From assembly GCA_963831005.1 (NCBI GenBank), contig CAWHOW010000028.1, positions 1 through 64,000 of the forward strand: a stretch of 64,000 nt of DNA. The letters are read 5' to 3'. The position numbers and the translations under genes were made by a program. Source of the DNA: CAWHOW01 sp963831005 (GTDB taxonomy: Bacteria; Bacteroidota; Bacteroidia; Bacteroidales; CG2-30-32-10). Below the pieces are notes generated by a model, which saw only the letters and a list, made by a program, of their open reading frames with translations, was not told where the DNA came from and made no database searches. Below, one piece after another: positions 19,001-26,981 of this stretch (its first letter is position 1; each line of letters begins with the position of its first letter).

Positions 19001-19220
19001 GACCTCACTGGCCTTTATTTTCGGCGTTCTTCCTCTCGCATTAGCAACCGGAGCAGGCGCTGTAGCCCGCAGAACTATTGGTTTTACTGTATTAGGTGGA
19101 ATGATATCAGCTTCATCTCTGGCAATATTTATTGTTCCTGTACTGTTTGTCGTAATCATTAAAGTTGCTTACGGGAAAAAGAAACTTGCAGAACTTGCTC
19201 AGCAGAGAAAGGAACAGTAA
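16056..19220 (+). CDS. RND efflux pump, HAE1/AcrB family (pump 2)
   Basis: This 1054-residue pump is collinear with pump 1 over its whole length. The helix 4 motif is GIVVDNAIIVVEAV: Asp409 is kept but the second acidic residue of the relay is Asn410, while pumps 1 and 3 have Asp-Asp. The helix 10 Lys is present (GLAAKNAILIVEYAK). Some HAE1-type transporters naturally have Asp-Asn here, so it need not be inactive, but its coupling may differ from its neighbours. The gene follows pump 1 after about 175 bases of palindromes and is followed by an outer-membrane factor and adaptor. Confidence 0.92.
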   Translation: MISDTFIRRPVTSIVISIVIAILGTICIFTLPVNQYPNITPPGVSVSGTYTGADAITVEQNVATPLEEAINGVSGMEYIQSNSTSTGMISVNTTFKVGTNVDVAMLNVQNRAGIAKPLLPSAVSRLGMTVRAKNTSMLMMVALFSPKGTHNITFLDNYANIYLMDALLRVPGVGDVNSRSDNFSMRIWMNPDKMASYSITPQDVIAALNEQNVQVAAGAVGAPPQESTQANELTILVNGRLTKVSEFEKIIVKTIPSTGQMVYIKDIARVELGKFTYSSNSYCDGKRSSALMVYSLPSANALDVANGVYAELETLKKSFPEDVDYKVPFEAVTIVKVSMEEVEHTLFIALLLVAFVVFLFLQNWRAALIPVLAIPVSILGTFIFFVPLHFTINTLTMFGFVLAIGIVVDNAIIVVEAVHRYIDDKKLPVIEATRLAMKDITAPVIAVALVLASVFVPVAFIPGIIGRLYQQFAITIAISMLISTFIALSLTPALCILLLKPYHIDEKSKGLNKFFYRFNTILDKITFRYSQGVKRGIHKARYVVVLLFIIGIGTYLLFKYKPSGFIPNEDVGRLQVTYELPEGSSTIQSVEFLTKLMKVVAETPGVDHFMASSGINITNGAQKSNSGTIFCMLKPWSERSTPEVQVPGIVDVMYKRIAAAGLKNGKVIVMQPAPIPGIGQSAGFTFQVEQRSTNDDVYTFEKVVRNFVNAANKNPAISRAVTYYSAHTPSYNLTVDREKCMKMGVNISDIFSTIQSYMGSSYVNDFTLYNRTFRVVVQADTIYRRLVSDMEKYYVRNQNGEMLPISSLIKYEPIEAAPVIPHFNIFRSAEVDGGPAPGYSSGQAIDALKEVADKSLPRGYGYEFSGLSYEEIIAGSQTIYIFLFSLTFVFLFLAALYESWSVPFAVMLAVPIGAFGAILTLTFIPALSNNVYAQIGLITLIGLAAKNAILIVEYAKVRVDRGEDLVQSTIDAVKLRLRPIIMTSLAFIFGVLPLALATGAGAVARRTIGFTVLGGMISASSLAIFIVPVLFVVIIKVAYGKKKLAELAQQRKEQ

Positions 19221-19271
19221 TTTCTTAAACATTTGTTAAAATATTTTAACTTATGGTTGCATTAATTCGAT

Positions 19272-19279
19272 TAATTTTG
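19272..19279 (+). promoter_or_regulatory. Possible Bacteroidota -7 box
   Basis: TAATTTTG matches TAnnTTTG, 53 bases before the start of the second outer-membrane factor. It suggests that the second half of the efflux block can be transcribed separately. The -33 element is not clear. Confidence 0.35.
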
Positions 19280-19331
19280 CATCCCAATTTGCAGGAATTA
19301 ATTTAAAGTTTAAAGCAGGGTTTATTAACGA

Positions 19332-20855
19332 ATGAGATATTTCTTTCAAAGCATACTTAAGGGCACTTCTAAATACTATACAATCCGTCATTGCGAGGGA
19401 GGAACGACCGAAGCAATCTTATTGGCGGACAGATTGCTTCGCTTCGCTCGCAATGACGCTCACAGAATTTTTAACGATGCTTTTAAGAACAAATGCGGAT
19501 ATAAGAAGTTTGGAAAAGTAGTGATTGCTGCGCTTTTTATTGTTAGTTCTAATTTTTCAATAGGTCAGAAAACAAATGATACCCTTCCTGCTAAGGTTAC
19601 TTTGCAGCAATGCATTAGCTATGCGTTGGCTAATCAGGATCTGGTTAAACAATCCCTGCTTGATGAGGACATTACTAAAAGAGACATTAGAATAGCTTTA
19701 TCCGGCTGGTATCCTCAACTTGAAATTGATGCCAATGTGCAGCATTATTTGCAGGTACCTGTTGCCAGCTACCCTAACCTGAGTTTACCTGCTCCATACA
19801 TGCCGTATGTATCTTTTCCCTCCACAACAAATTATACATCAGGCGGTATCTTCTCAGCAAACCAAACTTTGTATAGCAGTAATTTGTTTTTTGCCGCCAG
19901 AACTTCTAAAGAGCTCCGCAACCAGGCAACAGAAAATACGGAGAATACAAAGATCAATACGTATGTTGATGTAACTAAAGCGTTTTTCGATGTGTTATTG
20001 ACAGAGGAGCAGCTTAATGTGTTGGATGAAGATGTACTTCGATTGCAGCGTAATTATAAGGATGCTTACAGTCTTTATCAGAATGGATTGACTGACAACA
20101 TAGATTATCAGCGTAGTGAAATATCACTAAGTAATGCACAGGCTCAAAGGAAATCTGCCGAAGAAGCGCTGAAAGCCAAGTATTCCATATTAAAACAATT
20201 TATTGGAGTTGGTCCTGAAAAGACGTTGACAGTATTGTATGATTCTTCCAAATTTGAAAATGACATATTGATTGACACAGCAAAGGCTCTTGATTATGGC
20301 AAACGAATAGAATATCAGCAGATGCAGACAGCGCTGAAACTTCAGAACATTGAAGTGGGCTATTACCGGTGGTCGTTTATTCCGACATTATCGGCTTTTT
20401 ACGATTATAACCCAATGTTCGGTAACAACCAGTTTTCCGATTTATATAATGCAAATAATCCTGCTTCACTGTTTGGCTTGAAACTAACTTTTCCATTATT
20501 CCAGGGCATGAACAAGCTGGAGAATATGAACAAAGCTAAGCTACAGTACAAGCGTCTCCAACTGGGAATGGATTACCTGAAAAGCGAAATAAACAGCGAA
20601 TATACAACTGCGCTTGCAGCGTATATCAGCAACCTGAACGAACTGAGAATAGCAAAGAACAATATAGCTATTGCAAAGAATATCTTTAACACGGTGAAGT
20701 ATCAGTATGATAAAGGAATCAAGGCATACCTTGAAGTGATAGTATCGGAAACAGATCTGCGGACTTCGGAACTTAACTATTTGAACGTGCTTTTCCAGGT
20801 GCTTACCAGCAAGATGGACTTGGAGAAAGCGTTGGGAGAAATTAAAACAAATTGA
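19332..20855 (+). CDS. TolC-like outer membrane efflux protein (intact paralogue)
   Basis: The protein has 507 residues. The mature part starts near TLPAKVTLQQCISYALAN and has the two repeats of long helices and short strands of the TolC family (FPLFQGMNKLE). The signal peptide lies deep, at about residues 58-79 (VVIAALFIVSSNFSIGQ), because residues about 18-43 are encoded by a palindromic repeat at 19386-19458. As in the adaptor at 8861, the repeat separates the ATG from the signal peptide, and no in-frame ATG lies closer. It would serve pumps 2 and 3 with the adaptor at 21045. Confidence 0.88.
   Translation: MRYFFQSILKGTSKYYTIRHCEGGTTEAILLADRLLRFARNDAHRIFNDAFKNKCGYKKFGKVVIAALFIVSSNFSIGQKTNDTLPAKVTLQQCISYALANQDLVKQSLLDEDITKRDIRIALSGWYPQLEIDANVQHYLQVPVASYPNLSLPAPYMPYVSFPSTTNYTSGGIFSANQTLYSSNLFFAARTSKELRNQATENTENTKINTYVDVTKAFFDVLLTEEQLNVLDEDVLRLQRNYKDAYSLYQNGLTDNIDYQRSEISLSNAQAQRKSAEEALKAKYSILKQFIGVGPEKTLTVLYDSSKFENDILIDTAKALDYGKRIEYQQMQTALKLQNIEVGYYRWSFIPTLSAFYDYNPMFGNNQFSDLYNANNPASLFGLKLTFPLFQGMNKLENMNKAKLQYKRLQLGMDYLKSEINSEYTTALAAYISNLNELRIAKNNIAIAKNIFNTVKYQYDKGIKAYLEVIVSETDLRTSELNYLNVLFQVLTSKMDLEKALGEIKTN
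19386..19458. repeat. Palindromic repeat inside the 5' end of the outer-membrane factor gene
   Basis: It opens with CGTCATTGCGAGGGAGG and closes with GCTCGCAATGACG; inner arms GAAGCAATCT and AGATTGCTTC pair. Same family as 8907-9002, and in frame through the coding sequence. Confidence 0.82.
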
Positions 20856-20889
20856 TGATTTAGGATTTACAAAATAATGTTTAGCAGAA

Positions 20890-20995
20890 TAATAATTAAC
20901 CGCAAAGTACGCGGAGTAAAATAAAGCAAAGTACGCAGAGAAGGAAATTTCTTTGTGACCTTTGCGAACAACTTTGCGAACTTAGCGGTAAAAAT
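20890..20995. repeat. Intergenic repeat with inverted ends
   Basis: TTAACCGCAAAGTACGC on the left mirrors CGAACTTAGCGGTAA on the right; the middle has GCAAAGTACGCAGAG and CTTTGCGAAC words. It resembles the core of the elements at 56641, 58646 and 62868, without target duplications that I can see. Confidence 0.5.
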
Positions 20996-21044
20996 AAATT
21001 TAAGCAATATGATTTAAGAAATGAATACTAATTGATAATTAATA

Positions 21045-22172
21045 ATGAATATTAAGAAACTTATTCTATACTGCTTCCTGCTTCCTGCCTACTGCCTACT
21101 ATTAACATCCTGCGGTGGCAATGCAGTAAAACAGGTTGAGCAAGCTGTACCGGTAACGGTTACCAATGTCAGTTTAACAAAAGCCATATTCTACAATTCA
21201 TATCCTGCTAATATTGTCGCGTTAAAAGAGGTTGAACTTCGCGGACAGGTGAGCGGATATATTACGGGCATGTATTTTACTGAAGGAAAAACTGTTACTT
21301 CGGGAGAGAAACTGTATGAAATTGACCGTCGCAAATATGAAGCTGCTTATGAAGAAGCACAGTCGAATGTGAAGATAGCTGAAGATAATCTTGAAAAGGT
21401 TCAGCGTGATGCTGACCGCTATACTGACCTTAACCAAAAGAATGCCGTTGCAAAGCAAACTTATGAAGATGCCATGACCAACCTTAAAAGCGCCAAACAG
21501 CAGGTAGATGCTGCAAATTCAGAACAGTTAAAAGCCAAAACAGATTATGATTATTCCTTGATCAATGCACCTTTCGACGGCACCATAGGTTTTTCCCTCG
21601 TTAAGCTGGGCGCTCTTATTACTCCGGGACAAACTCTTCTTAATACGGTATCTTCAAACGACCCTATGGGCGTTGATTTTGAAATTAGCGAAACTGAACT
21701 TGGCCGTTTCCAGAAGTTGGAAGATGCAACAAATTCGGAAGCAGACACTACATTCAGGCTCACCCTGCCCGATAATTCAATATATCCCCATATTGGAAAA
21801 ATAAGTGTAATTGACAGGGCTGTTGACATGCAGACAGGCTCGATCAGGGTTAGGATAACCGTTCCTAATGCCGAAAAAATGCTTAAACCAGGCATGAGCT
21901 GCAAAGTGATGGTGTTGAATGCAAATGCAGGCGAACAGGTGATTATTCCTTTTAAGGCTACATTAGAGCAACTGGGCGAATATTTTGTGTTTGTAAAACA
22001 GGATAAAACAGTTAAACAGGTTAAAGTGGCGCTTGGCCCCAAGGTAGGTTTAAATGTTATTGTATTGAAAGGACTTGATGGCGGTGAAACTATAGTTGAG
22101 GACGGCATACAGAAACTGCACGACGGCTCAGCAATTACCATTGCCCCACCACAAAAACAACCTGCTAAATAG
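21045..22172 (+). CDS. RND efflux periplasmic adaptor lipoprotein (second)
   Basis: The protein has 375 residues with a normal lipoprotein signal: lipobox LLTSC, Cys23. The barrel-sandwich halves (RGQVSGYITGMYF and APFDGTIGFSL), the coiled hairpin between them (about 95-160) and the C-terminal barrel match the membrane fusion family and the adaptor at 8861. The signal peptide codons (CTTCCTGCTTCCTGCCTAC) match low-complexity intergenic words seen at 10315-10390, which suggests that a repeat was recruited into the coding start. It should pair with the outer-membrane factor upstream and pump 3 downstream. Confidence 0.9.
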   Translation: MNIKKLILYCFLLPAYCLLLTSCGGNAVKQVEQAVPVTVTNVSLTKAIFYNSYPANIVALKEVELRGQVSGYITGMYFTEGKTVTSGEKLYEIDRRKYEAAYEEAQSNVKIAEDNLEKVQRDADRYTDLNQKNAVAKQTYEDAMTNLKSAKQQVDAANSEQLKAKTDYDYSLINAPFDGTIGFSLVKLGALITPGQTLLNTVSSNDPMGVDFEISETELGRFQKLEDATNSEADTTFRLTLPDNSIYPHIGKISVIDRAVDMQTGSIRVRITVPNAEKMLKPGMSCKVMVLNANAGEQVIIPFKATLEQLGEYFVFVKQDKTVKQVKVALGPKVGLNVIVLKGLDGGETIVEDGIQKLHDGSAITIAPPQKQPAK

Positions 22173-22279
22173 CTTACTATGAGTATCGCAATTGGAGTGA
22201 ATACAATGGGTTATGTTTTAAGGGAAAGCTCCTTAGGGTTTGACTTTATAGCTATGGATACAGTTTCTACGATGACATT

Positions 22280-22762
22280 GCAAGGCATTTGCACAACTGT
22301 GCGAGGTACTCAACGCCTTGCGCGAGGTGCTCAACGTCGTGTGCGAGGTACTCAACGCCTTGCGCGAGGTACTCAACGTCGTGTGCGAGGTACTCAACGC
22401 CTTGCGCGAGGTACTCAACGCCTTGTGCGAGGTACTCAACGCCTTGTGCGAGATGCTCAACGGAGTGTGCGAGGTACTCAACGCCATGCGCAAGGTACTC
22501 AACGCCATGCGCAAGGTACTCAACGCCATGCGCAAGGTACTCAACGCCATGCGCAAGGTACTCAACGCCATGCGCGAGATACTCAACGTCGTGCGCGAGG
22601 TGCTCAACGTAGTGTGCGAGACCCTCGCACGGTCGTGCAAGCACTAAAATCTAGTGCTCAAGCATCAAAATCTCGTGCGCAAGATACTCAACGTCGTGCG
22701 CGAGACCTTCGCACGGTTGTGCAAAAGTCAAAACCTATTGTGCGGGAGTGTAACTCTATTGC
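22280..22762. repeat. 21-bp tandem array 3 (about 23 units)
   Basis: Regular units from 22280 to about 22615 begin GCGAGGTACTC and end AACGCCTTG plus one or two bases; middle units carry GCCATGCGCAA. From 22616 to 22762 units are degenerate (GCGAGACCCTCG, GCAAGATACTC) and 19-23 bases long. Units with GCGC(G)AGG and CCT(T)GCGC can form hairpins with a nine-base loop. An open frame of 200 codons from 22179, seven bases after the adaptor stop, runs through it and would give an Arg/Gln-rich heptad repeat. I do not call it a gene. Confidence 0.92.
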
Positions 22763-22850
22763 GCTAATAAATAACAAGTAACCAATAACTATTAACTCAA
22801 TTACTATTAACCTTAACACCTTTTAACTTTATGAACTTTATAAACTTATC

Positions 22851-25800
22851 ATGATAGCCGATACCTTTATAAAACGCCCCATCACTGCAATAGTAGTTTC
22901 AATGGTACTTGTAATAGTGGGGATATTAGCTATAATAAGCCTTCCTGTTAGCCAGTATCCCGAAATTACCCCGCCAGTAGTGCAGATTTCGAGCCAGTAT
23001 ATAGGCGCCGATGCCACTACGGTGGAGCAAACCGTTACTAATCCGATCGAAATACAGGTCAATGGTGCGCCCGGCATGAATTATATGCAGAGCAACAGCA
23101 CTAACGACGGGCGTTCTTCTATAAATGTATTTTTTGATGTAGGCACTAATATTGATATTGCCACTACCGAAGTTCAGAACAGGGTAAACATAGCCACTCC
23201 CATCCTGCCCGATGAGGTGAAAAGACTGGGAGTTACAGTCCGCAGGCGTAACCCGAGCGCCCTTTTGCTGGTGGCGATTTATTCGCCCAATGGCACGCAT
23301 AACGTACAGTTTCTCGACAATTATACTAATATTTTTATCAGGGATGCCCTTCTTAGGGTTAAAGGCGTAGGGGACATATTTACCAGGGCCGATGATTTCA
23401 GTATGCGTATCTGGCTTAAGCCTGATAAAATGGCAAGCCTGGGCTTAACTTCTGCCGACATACTTAGCGCTGTACAGGAACAGAACGTGCAGGTAGCTGC
23501 AGGCTCAATTGGCACACCCCCGCAGCCCAAGGGACAGCCCTTTGAATACACGGCCATTGTAAATGGAAGATTAAGCAGCGTGGATGATTTCAGGAATATT
23601 GTTGTAAGGTCTAATCCTAACGATGGTTCAATAGTGTATTTGAAAGATATTGCCCGTGTTGAATTGGGCAAATTCAATTATTCAGGTGTATCATTTGTTG
23701 ACAAGAGACCCGCTTCATACCTTATTATTTACCAAACCCCAGGCAGCAATGCGCTTGATGTTGCCAATGGGATTTATAGTACAATGGATAAGCTTAACAA
23801 ATCTTTTCCGAGCGATGTGGCTTACAAAGTGCCTTTTGAATCTGTTTCGGTTGTAAAGGTGTCGATAGACGAAGTTGTTAAAACACTGCTCGAAGCATTG
23901 GCGCTTGTGGTATTGGTGATATTTATATTCCTGCAGGACTGGCGTTCAACCATAATCCCGGTGCTTGCCATTCCTGTGTCTATAATTGGAACTTTCATTT
24001 TCTTCATTCCACTTGGTTTTACTATTAATACACTTACCCTTTTCGGCTTTGTACTGGCAATCGGGATAGTGGTGGATGATGCAATAATTGTAGTGGAGGC
24101 GGTGCAGCGATATATGGACGAGCAGCACCTTACACCCAAAGAAGCCGCCCACAAAGCTATGGCTGATATATCAGGCCCTGTAGTTGCCATTGCGCTTGTA
24201 CTTGCTGCTGTATTTGTACCAGCAGGATTTTTGCCCGGAATAGTTGGCAGGTTGTACCAGCAGTTTGCCATTACTATTGCCATCTCGGTTCTTATATCTG
24301 CATTTGTTGCACTTTCTCTAACTCCTGCCCTTTGTTCCTTGTTCCTGAAACCACACCATTTAACTAAATCTTCAAAAGGGATCAATTACCTTTTTTTCCA
24401 TTTTAATAAATGGTTCAACAGGCGGACAGAAGGATATACGAACAATGTCCGCAGGGCTATTAAGAAATCACGTTATGTTGTTATATTGCTGGTATTGGTA
24501 ATTTTTGGCGCTTATGTTATGATTATAAATAAGCCCACCGGCTTTATTCCTATAGAGGATGAAGGGCGCGTGTATATTACTTTTGAACTGCCGGAAGCTT
24601 CTTCAACCTCGCGCACAGTGGAAGTGCTGAAGAAGATAATGACTGTATTGGGCGAAACTAAAGGTGTGAACCATTATTCCGCTATAGCCGGGCTGAATGT
24701 TGTAACCGGGGCCACCAAATCGAATAGCGGCACTATTTTCTGCCAGTTAAAACCCTGGGAAGAGCGTACAAGCAAGTCGGAACAGCTTTTTGCCCTTATG
24801 GATCAGCTTAAAGCGAGATTTGCTGCCATTAAGGAAGCTAATATTGTGGTGATACCTCCTCCTGCTATTCCAGGATTAGGCGCTACCGGGGGATTTACCT
24901 TTGAATTGCAGCAACGCGAAAGCAATGATAATATTAAGGCTTTCGAACGAAATGTTAATGCTTTTATGGCAGCCGCCAACAAGCGTCCGGAAATTGCCCG
25001 CGCCTTTACATTCTTCAATGCCCGCACCCCAAATTACCAGCTTACTGTTGACCGTGATAAATGTAAAAAAATGGGGGTCAGCCTTGCTGATGTTTTTAAC
25101 ACCATTCAAACTTACCTGGGCAGCAGTTATATTAATGACTTCACTATTTATAACAGGAATTTCCACGTTATTGCACAGGCTGATACGCTTTACAGGAACG
25201 ATATTGTTGACATGGATAAATATTATGTCCGTAACCAGCAGGGCACTATGTTGCCCTTAAGCTCAGTGATGAGCTATAAAGTCAGCGAAAGCGCTTCATT
25301 GCTTTCACATTATAATCTTTACCGCATGGCTGAATTTGTGGGTGATGCAAAACCCGGATTTAGCAGCGGGCAGGCTATTAAAGCGCTGCAGGAAACTGCC
25401 GACCAGGTGCTGCCGAAAGGATATGGTTATGAGTTCTCCGGCTTAAGCCGTGAAGAGTTGAAAGCAGGTAATACTTCTACTTTCGTTTTCATTCTTTCAA
25501 TACTCTTTGTTTTCCTTTTCCTTTCTGCATTATACGAAAGCTGGACGGTACCTTTCACTATTCTACTGGGGGTTCCTCTTGCTGCTTTCGGAGCAATTTT
25601 AGCATTGACATGTATTCCAAGCCTGTCGAATAATGTTTATGCACAAATTGGTCTTATTACTCTTATTGGTCTTGCAGCTAAGAACTCTATTCTTATAGTT
25701 GAGTTTGCCAAAGAGCGTGTTGACAAAGGCATAGAAGTTGTTACCGCCACTGTTGAGGCTGTTCGTTTACGATTGCGCCCGATATTAATGACATCATTAG

Positions 25801-26024
25801 CTTTTATCTTTGGTGTTTCACCTTTGGTTTTAGCAACCGGTGCTGGAGCTATTGCTCGTCAGACAATAGGATGGTCTGTGTTGGGAGGTATGCTTGCTGC
25901 TACGGCATTAGGCGTATTTGTTATCCCTGTTCTGTTTATCCTGATAATCAAACTTACTTATGGTAAGAAAAAGCTTGCCGAACTTCAGGCAAAACATGAC
26001 TCTTTAGAGGAAAGCAAAAATTAA
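22851..26024 (+). CDS. RND efflux pump, HAE1/AcrB family (pump 3)
   Basis: The protein has 1057 residues and starts MIADTFIKRPITAIVVS. Helix 4 has the intact pair Asp409-Asp410 in GIVVDDAIIVVEAV; helix 10 has GLAAKNSILIVEFAK. It is the most divergent of the three pumps here. It ends the efflux block. Its stop codon overlaps by four bases the stop of the convergent phosphatase gene, so the two genes leave no room for an intergenic terminator. Confidence 0.93.
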   Translation: MIADTFIKRPITAIVVSMVLVIVGILAIISLPVSQYPEITPPVVQISSQYIGADATTVEQTVTNPIEIQVNGAPGMNYMQSNSTNDGRSSINVFFDVGTNIDIATTEVQNRVNIATPILPDEVKRLGVTVRRRNPSALLLVAIYSPNGTHNVQFLDNYTNIFIRDALLRVKGVGDIFTRADDFSMRIWLKPDKMASLGLTSADILSAVQEQNVQVAAGSIGTPPQPKGQPFEYTAIVNGRLSSVDDFRNIVVRSNPNDGSIVYLKDIARVELGKFNYSGVSFVDKRPASYLIIYQTPGSNALDVANGIYSTMDKLNKSFPSDVAYKVPFESVSVVKVSIDEVVKTLLEALALVVLVIFIFLQDWRSTIIPVLAIPVSIIGTFIFFIPLGFTINTLTLFGFVLAIGIVVDDAIIVVEAVQRYMDEQHLTPKEAAHKAMADISGPVVAIALVLAAVFVPAGFLPGIVGRLYQQFAITIAISVLISAFVALSLTPALCSLFLKPHHLTKSSKGINYLFFHFNKWFNRRTEGYTNNVRRAIKKSRYVVILLVLVIFGAYVMIINKPTGFIPIEDEGRVYITFELPEASSTSRTVEVLKKIMTVLGETKGVNHYSAIAGLNVVTGATKSNSGTIFCQLKPWEERTSKSEQLFALMDQLKARFAAIKEANIVVIPPPAIPGLGATGGFTFELQQRESNDNIKAFERNVNAFMAAANKRPEIARAFTFFNARTPNYQLTVDRDKCKKMGVSLADVFNTIQTYLGSSYINDFTIYNRNFHVIAQADTLYRNDIVDMDKYYVRNQQGTMLPLSSVMSYKVSESASLLSHYNLYRMAEFVGDAKPGFSSGQAIKALQETADQVLPKGYGYEFSGLSREELKAGNTSTFVFILSILFVFLFLSALYESWTVPFTILLGVPLAAFGAILALTCIPSLSNNVYAQIGLITLIGLAAKNSILIVEFAKERVDKGIEVVTATVEAVRLRLRPILMTSLAFIFGVSPLVLATGAGAIARQTIGWSVLGGMLAATALGVFVIPVLFILIIKLTYGKKKLAELQAKHDSLEESKN

Positions 26025-26851
26025 TAGCCTATCAAAGCTGCTTTTCTTAATTTGCTTTTCTCCACATCCGACGACGGGTATGTATTGTGGTATATTGCTT
26101 TTTCCCAATCACCATACATAGGATTAGGCAGCATAATGAAATTAACACCATATTGGTCTTTCAAGCTGTCAGCCATATTGAAACCGTAATTCACTTTTCT
26201 GTTGCCGAATATCTCTTTAAAATCGCGCAGGTTATCACCGAAGGTGAGTAATATCTTATAATGTTCAGCTATTTTAACATAACGGGGAGTCTTATCATTA
26301 TTTCCATTCATCTTAAGCATAACATGAGCGGTATCAGCAAAAGGAAGGTTATCCTTTTGCAAGTTTTGTATTGTAACATCTCGATCACCAATTTCGCGAT
26401 TTGAAACATAAAAAGCAATCACACCTTTTGATTTGGCATAATTAATAAAATCTACAACGCCGGGAGTGGCTTTTGCAACCGCCATCTTTGTCCATTCTCT
26501 CCATAATTTGTTTGAATGATCAAGTCCTTTCTGTATCATCATGGCTTCGTAAGGGGAATTATCCAGAACGGTTTCATCAAGGTCGAAAACTACTGCTTTC
26601 TTGTCAGCAGATTTATCTTCGCCCAGTTTTTTATCAAGCGTTAACTTTGCCAGATAGAAACTCTGGTAATACATGGCTCTCATTTCAGCGGATCGCTGGT
26701 ACCAAAGAACCGACATCACAAGATGTTCTTGCGAAGACATGGAAAGGCTGTCGCAAACAGAATTCCCCTTCGAATTATTATTTTCAACTCCTTTGAATGA
26801 TAGTATAAGTATTACTATTACCGGAACGATTATCAATATTATTTTTTTCAT
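26021..26851 (-). CDS. Acid phosphatase / 5'-nucleotidase of the e(P4) type (HAD superfamily)
   Basis: This 276-residue protein has one N-terminal hydrophobic segment (residues 3-20), either a signal peptide or an anchor. There is no lipobox there, unlike classical lipoprotein e(P4). HAD motif I is VVFDLDETVLDNSPY (DxDxT); motif II is in AFYVSNREIGDR; the acidic motif near the end is LTFGDNLRDF. These match class C acid phosphatases, which release phosphate from nucleoside monophosphates or similar esters in the periplasm. It is convergent with pump 3 and divergent from murA. Confidence 0.87.
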   Translation of the reverse strand: MKKIILIIVPVIVILILSFKGVENNNSKGNSVCDSLSMSSQEHLVMSVLWYQRSAEMRAMYYQSFYLAKLTLDKKLGEDKSADKKAVVFDLDETVLDNSPYEAMMIQKGLDHSNKLWREWTKMAVAKATPGVVDFINYAKSKGVIAFYVSNREIGDRDVTIQNLQKDNLPFADTAHVMLKMNGNNDKTPRYVKIAEHYKILLTFGDNLRDFKEIFGNRKVNYGFNMADSLKDQYGVNFIMLPNPMYGDWEKAIYHNTYPSSDVEKSKLRKAALIGY

Positions 26852-26981
26852 ATTTCTATTCTCTTAAATTTCTATGCAAAATTATTTTAATTATCGATAC
26901 GCGTGATTATGAAGAAAGGAATAGTTCAATTGACAAAATATATTTTTATTATCTTGCACCCTCAATACAAATCCTTTAGAT

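Noticed and set aside
22280..22762. CRISPR array
   Set aside because: Units are contiguous with no unique spacers, and no cas gene is near; the same holds for the other arrays.
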